Of a stretch of 64,000 nucleotides of DNA, positions 62,101 through 64,000 are shown in pieces. Origin of the DNA: Confluentibacter citreus (GTDB taxonomy: Bacteria > Bacteroidota > Bacteroidia > Flavobacteriales > Flavobacteriaceae). The DNA lies in the NCBI RefSeq assembly GCF_002807055.1, contig NZ_NIXN01000001.1, forward strand, positions 1,178,001-1,242,000, in the 5' to 3' direction. The notes beneath the pieces are model-generated. The model was not told the origin of the DNA, did not search any database, and saw only the letters and a program-made list of their open reading frames with translations. The position numbers were made by a program, and so were the translations under genes. Numbering within the stretch: position 1 is the first letter of the stretch; every line of letters begins with the position of its first letter.

Positions 62101-62294
62101 CAACTGTTCAAAATCCATTTGTACTATTTTCTCCTTTCTATGATGAATCTGGTATGGATCCAGAAACCAATTCATTAGGGGGTCAAAATTCTGCTACAGG
62201 TTCAGGAGGTGCTTTTTCTGGTGGAATTGCTACCATCGGCGCTAACCTACCTACCACACGTAACTACATGATAGGGTTAAACTTAACATTCTAA
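59196..62294 (+). CDS. SusC/RagA-family TonB-dependent outer-membrane transporter
   Basis: A 1032-aa TonB-linked importer: signal peptide (about 1-36, ending ANAQ), carboxypeptidase-regulatory-like domain (about 38-120, VSGTVTDEAGVPMLGVNVVLKGT), TonB-box-like region ALSEVVVIGYGTQ, plug domain (about 130-240, IRIRGVRSLSGSNDPLIVLNGIP, NDIESLEILKDASATAIYGSRGANGVI) and 22-stranded barrel ending YMIGLNLTF. With the SusD lipoprotein 10 bp downstream it binds and imports an oligosaccharide. The substrate cannot be read from this protein. Confidence 0.95.
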   Translation: MQNVILLFYSRRSRPWFLKIICSTILFFSMVVNANAQKTVSGTVTDEAGVPMLGVNVVLKGTSTGTNTDFDGNYSLSVSGSNAVLVFSYLGYVTKEITVGAQSVISVTLDPDVSALSEVVVIGYGTQRRESVTGSVVSIKGETLNEVQSSNFAQALQGRAAGVDISTTGTRPGANPVIRIRGVRSLSGSNDPLIVLNGIPFFGGLNDINPNDIESLEILKDASATAIYGSRGANGVILISTKSGKKGQKAKFSYNTYYMTKEVFAKFPMMNGPEFVALRAAAGIYTNGVDEFDNVDTDWQDLIYGTGLQTSHDISVTGGGENGSYNIGLGYFKDTSITPGEDLQRFSLRAQVDQQLGAFRFGLNSVNNFNLQNAAGVGLYGSLSATPILDPYNADGSLKRVVSMPLDNFVSMTRDVVNGLGDSRIDLQKDFGTYNNLYGEVSIPGVEGLKYRMNLGLNMRMSRDGNFTGRGVLNENLANPSTARVSSGITTDYVIENLLTYDRTFADKHTVNFVGLFSAQEGRWDDTFLQVRNLPNEQFQFYNLGSVLQEDITGYGGGYGAAGLLSYMGRAMYQYDNRYMITATLRSDASSRLAPGKQWVTYPAISLGWNIHNESFMENVGFVDQLKLRAGYGETSNQAIGTYATLGRLGTRDYNFGNTFATGFFVTELPNPVLGWEFSETYNYALEFGLFNNRLSGTVEYYITKTNDLLYRLGLPPTSGVGSYVANIGKTENKGLELALNATIIDNPDGFTWDMGINLYTNQNKITALASGETENVGNLWFVGQPINVIFDYEKVGLWNQTDADYQYLNQYEPGGNEGMIKVRYTGDFNPDGSPTRQINAEDRIVQDPTPDFQGGFNTRLAYKNFDLSMVGTFKSGGTVISTLYGAQGYLNLMTGRRNNVQVDYWTPTNTDAKYPKPGGIQSGDNPKYGTTLGYFDGSFLKVRTITLGYNFDRNVLGNIGVERLRLYATVQNPFVLFSPFYDESGMDPETNSLGGQNSATGSGGAFSGGIATIGANLPTTRNYMIGLNLTF

Positions 62295-62304
62295 AAAAAT
62301 TATT

Positions 62305-64000
62305 ATGAAAAGATTTAAAATTAAACTAATAACAATAACAATGCTCGCTTTGACATTGCTTATTGGTTCTTGTACGAAAGACATCCTGGTGGAAAATCCT
62401 AGGAGTGTTTATACACCCGAATTTTTTAAGACGGAATTAGGTGTACAGGGAGGATTAACAGCATTGTATTCCAATTTGAGGTATATTTATGGACAAGCAT
62501 ACTATTATAATTCTCTAGAAACTGGAACAGATGAGTACACATGGGGACAAAGTGCCGATGGTAACTTTAGGGACATGGACATGTCTGGAGTAGGATCCAT
62601 TATTTCAACAAGTTTCCCTACCAGTATTCCATGGAATAGCAGTTTTCCTTTCATTAATACAGCAAGTGGTATTATTGAAAATGCCGCTGAGGTGGGTCTT
62701 TCAGATGCTCTAATTTCTGAAGCAAAGTTTTTCAGAGGTTTTTATTACTTCTTATTGGTGCAAACCTATGGTGGTGTGCCATTAGATTTGGGAGCAGGTG
62801 AATTAAAATTTAATACATCAACTTCTAGAACCTCAGTACGTAATACAGTGCCTGAAGTGTATACAAAGGCTATTTTTCCAGATTTGTTGGCTGCAGTAAA
62901 CGATTTGCCAGATAATCCTCGTTTAACAGGTACCTTAACTAAATCAGCTGCTCGTTTATATTTGTCTAAAGCTTATTTAACGTACGCATGGTGGTTGCAA
63001 AACCCAAATAACATTCCAACCTATCCTGAGACGCCTAGAACAGATCCTGATGGACATGATGCCGCTTGGTATTTTCAGCAAGCGTATGATGTTGCAGCGG
63101 CAGGTATAGACAATCCTGGCCCTTTTGGTTTGGAAAGTACATTTTACAATGCACATGTTGGATCAAATGATAGGAATAAAGAAATGGTATTGTTTGCAGA
63201 CCATACTGAATTCAGTGAAAAATACAATGGGGCTAGCTTAACGTTTAGTGGTGCAGGTGGTGCAGACAATGCTGCTGTTTGGATGGTAACTTGGAACTAT
63301 ACTGAGATTAGAAGTTCAGGTGCAAGTACAGTTCAACGTGAAGCGTCCCAAGATTTAGGACGCCCTTGGACTCGTATGGCGCCAACTATTAATGTGTTTG
63401 AAGAAACATTTGCTGATAAGGAATTGGATTCTCGTTATGATGGGACTTTCGTAACAGTTTACCGTGGTAACTGGGATAAAGCAAATAATTCTACACCAAC
63501 CTATAACAATGCCAATGGACTTCCTGTAGCACCTGGTGATGCTATATTAACATTCTTAGATGTAGAGAATCCTGCGGTTGTGTATCCTAGTGGTTCTGGG
63601 CCTAGCAATGTTGGTGGTGGTACCCTACCAGGAAGAGCAGATTGGGTTATCAATCCAAGTGGCATTAGCCGAGTAGTATATCCTGGTTTCTGGAAATTAG
63701 GTACTTATCGTACCGATAATGCAGGTGGATTGGGACAACCTAATGCGGCTACTACACGTCCATATAATATTGGTAAGTTCTCGGAATTTTATTTTATAGC
63801 TGCTGAAGCCGCTGTAAAAGGCGCCACACCACAAGGTGGTAAAAGTGCAAGGGAGTTAATCAATGTGATTCGTGCACGTGCAGGAAAATGGAGTTTTGAC
63901 CGTGGTGCTAATACTGTTAGAATTGAGGATAACAGCGCTCTTTTAACTGCTGCTACACCAGCTGTGATTGATATTGACTATATTTTAGCTGAACGTTCTC
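62305..64000 (+). CDS. SusD/RagB-family nutrient-binding lipoprotein, 3'-truncated
   Basis: The frame is open from ATG 62305 to the window end (565 codons seen). The signal peptide ends LLIGSC, with Cys23 as the lipidated residue. SusD features: NPRSVYTPEFFKTE near the start, AKFFRGFYYFLLVQTYGGVPL, SAARLYLSKAYLTYAWW (TPR helices), and IGKFSEFYFIAAEAAVKG with SARELINVIRARAG near the end. It is the surface partner of SusC. The C-terminus and any following enzyme genes lie beyond the window. Confidence 0.95.
   Translation, partial: MKRFKIKLITITMLALTLLIGSCTKDILVENPRSVYTPEFFKTELGVQGGLTALYSNLRYIYGQAYYYNSLETGTDEYTWGQSADGNFRDMDMSGVGSIISTSFPTSIPWNSSFPFINTASGIIENAAEVGLSDALISEAKFFRGFYYFLLVQTYGGVPLDLGAGELKFNTSTSRTSVRNTVPEVYTKAIFPDLLAAVNDLPDNPRLTGTLTKSAARLYLSKAYLTYAWWLQNPNNIPTYPETPRTDPDGHDAAWYFQQAYDVAAAGIDNPGPFGLESTFYNAHVGSNDRNKEMVLFADHTEFSEKYNGASLTFSGAGGADNAAVWMVTWNYTEIRSSGASTVQREASQDLGRPWTRMAPTINVFEETFADKELDSRYDGTFVTVYRGNWDKANNSTPTYNNANGLPVAPGDAILTFLDVENPAVVYPSGSGPSNVGGGTLPGRADWVINPSGISRVVYPGFWKLGTYRTDNAGGLGQPNAATTRPYNIGKFSEFYFIAAEAAVKGATPQGGKSARELINVIRARAGKWSFDRGANTVRIEDNSALLTAATPAVIDIDYILAERS

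Noticed and set aside
1-64000. CRISPR array, prophage or insertion sequence
   Set aside because: No regularly spaced direct repeats, transposase, integrase or phage structural genes were seen; the dispersed elements found are short non-coding palindromes.

Overview
The window is a chromosomal segment of a member of the Flavobacteriaceae (Bacteroidetes). Supporting this are a GldA gliding-motility ATPase, a SusC/SusD pair with a hybrid two-component regulator, promoters of the Bacteroidetes type (TTTG about 20 nt before TAnnTTTG), low G+C, and a zeaxanthin-type carotenoid operon. Most of it is ordinary core metabolism. No prophage, IS element or CRISPR array was seen.

Layout. 1-8333: the end of a ferredoxin-NADP reductase, cysE-cysM, then a SAM-I riboswitch ahead of a split methionine synthase (metH in two genes with a small ABM-domain gene between them) and metF. 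8368-14674: a PagL-like lipid A deacylase, a head-GIN lipoprotein, then ackA, pta and gldA on the minus strand. 14779-20623: an aromatic amino acid operon (pheA, aminotransferase, tyrA, DAHP synthase-chorismate mutase) behind a Phe/Tyr-rich leader peptide and attenuator, followed by rsgA and dtd. 20796-29870: two DUF3857/transglutaminase paralogs, a MazG-like protein, aroA, queA, rlmN and a polyprenyl synthase. 29876-34046 (minus): two DUF1801 proteins and the ATP-grasp / alpha-E / transglutaminase cassette. 34351-36747: ECF sigma factor, probable anti-sigma and an outer-membrane protein. 36831-42873: DoxX-like protein, a small conserved protein, three SurA/PpiC-type proteins and a MoxR ATPase. 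43045-46698: aconitase, then a small minus-strand patch with parDE and an orphan. 46879-49297: mazG, a TlpA-like thioredoxin and a D-2-hydroxyacid dehydrogenase. 49294-54204 (minus): crtY, crtZ, crtB, crtI and a CarH-like B12 photoreceptor regulator, then tRNA-Leu(GAG). 54612-64000: HTCS regulator, SusC and a SusD cut by the window edge, the start of a polysaccharide-utilisation locus.

Most notable signals: (1) a complete-looking attenuator (leader peptide, antiterminator, terminator) for combined Phe/Tyr control; (2) one hairpin module, TYTCGAT-N4-ATCGGGA, present in the SAM riboswitch P3, in that attenuator and in a third terminator; (3) three copies of a GTTnAACAAaTATTAC-type box at the promoters of crtI and the CarH-like gene, likely light-regulated operators; (4) several families of short dispersed palindromes placed directly before start codons; (5) an uncharacterised ATP-grasp/alpha-E/transglutaminase cassette whose transglutaminase ends in a polyglutamine tail.
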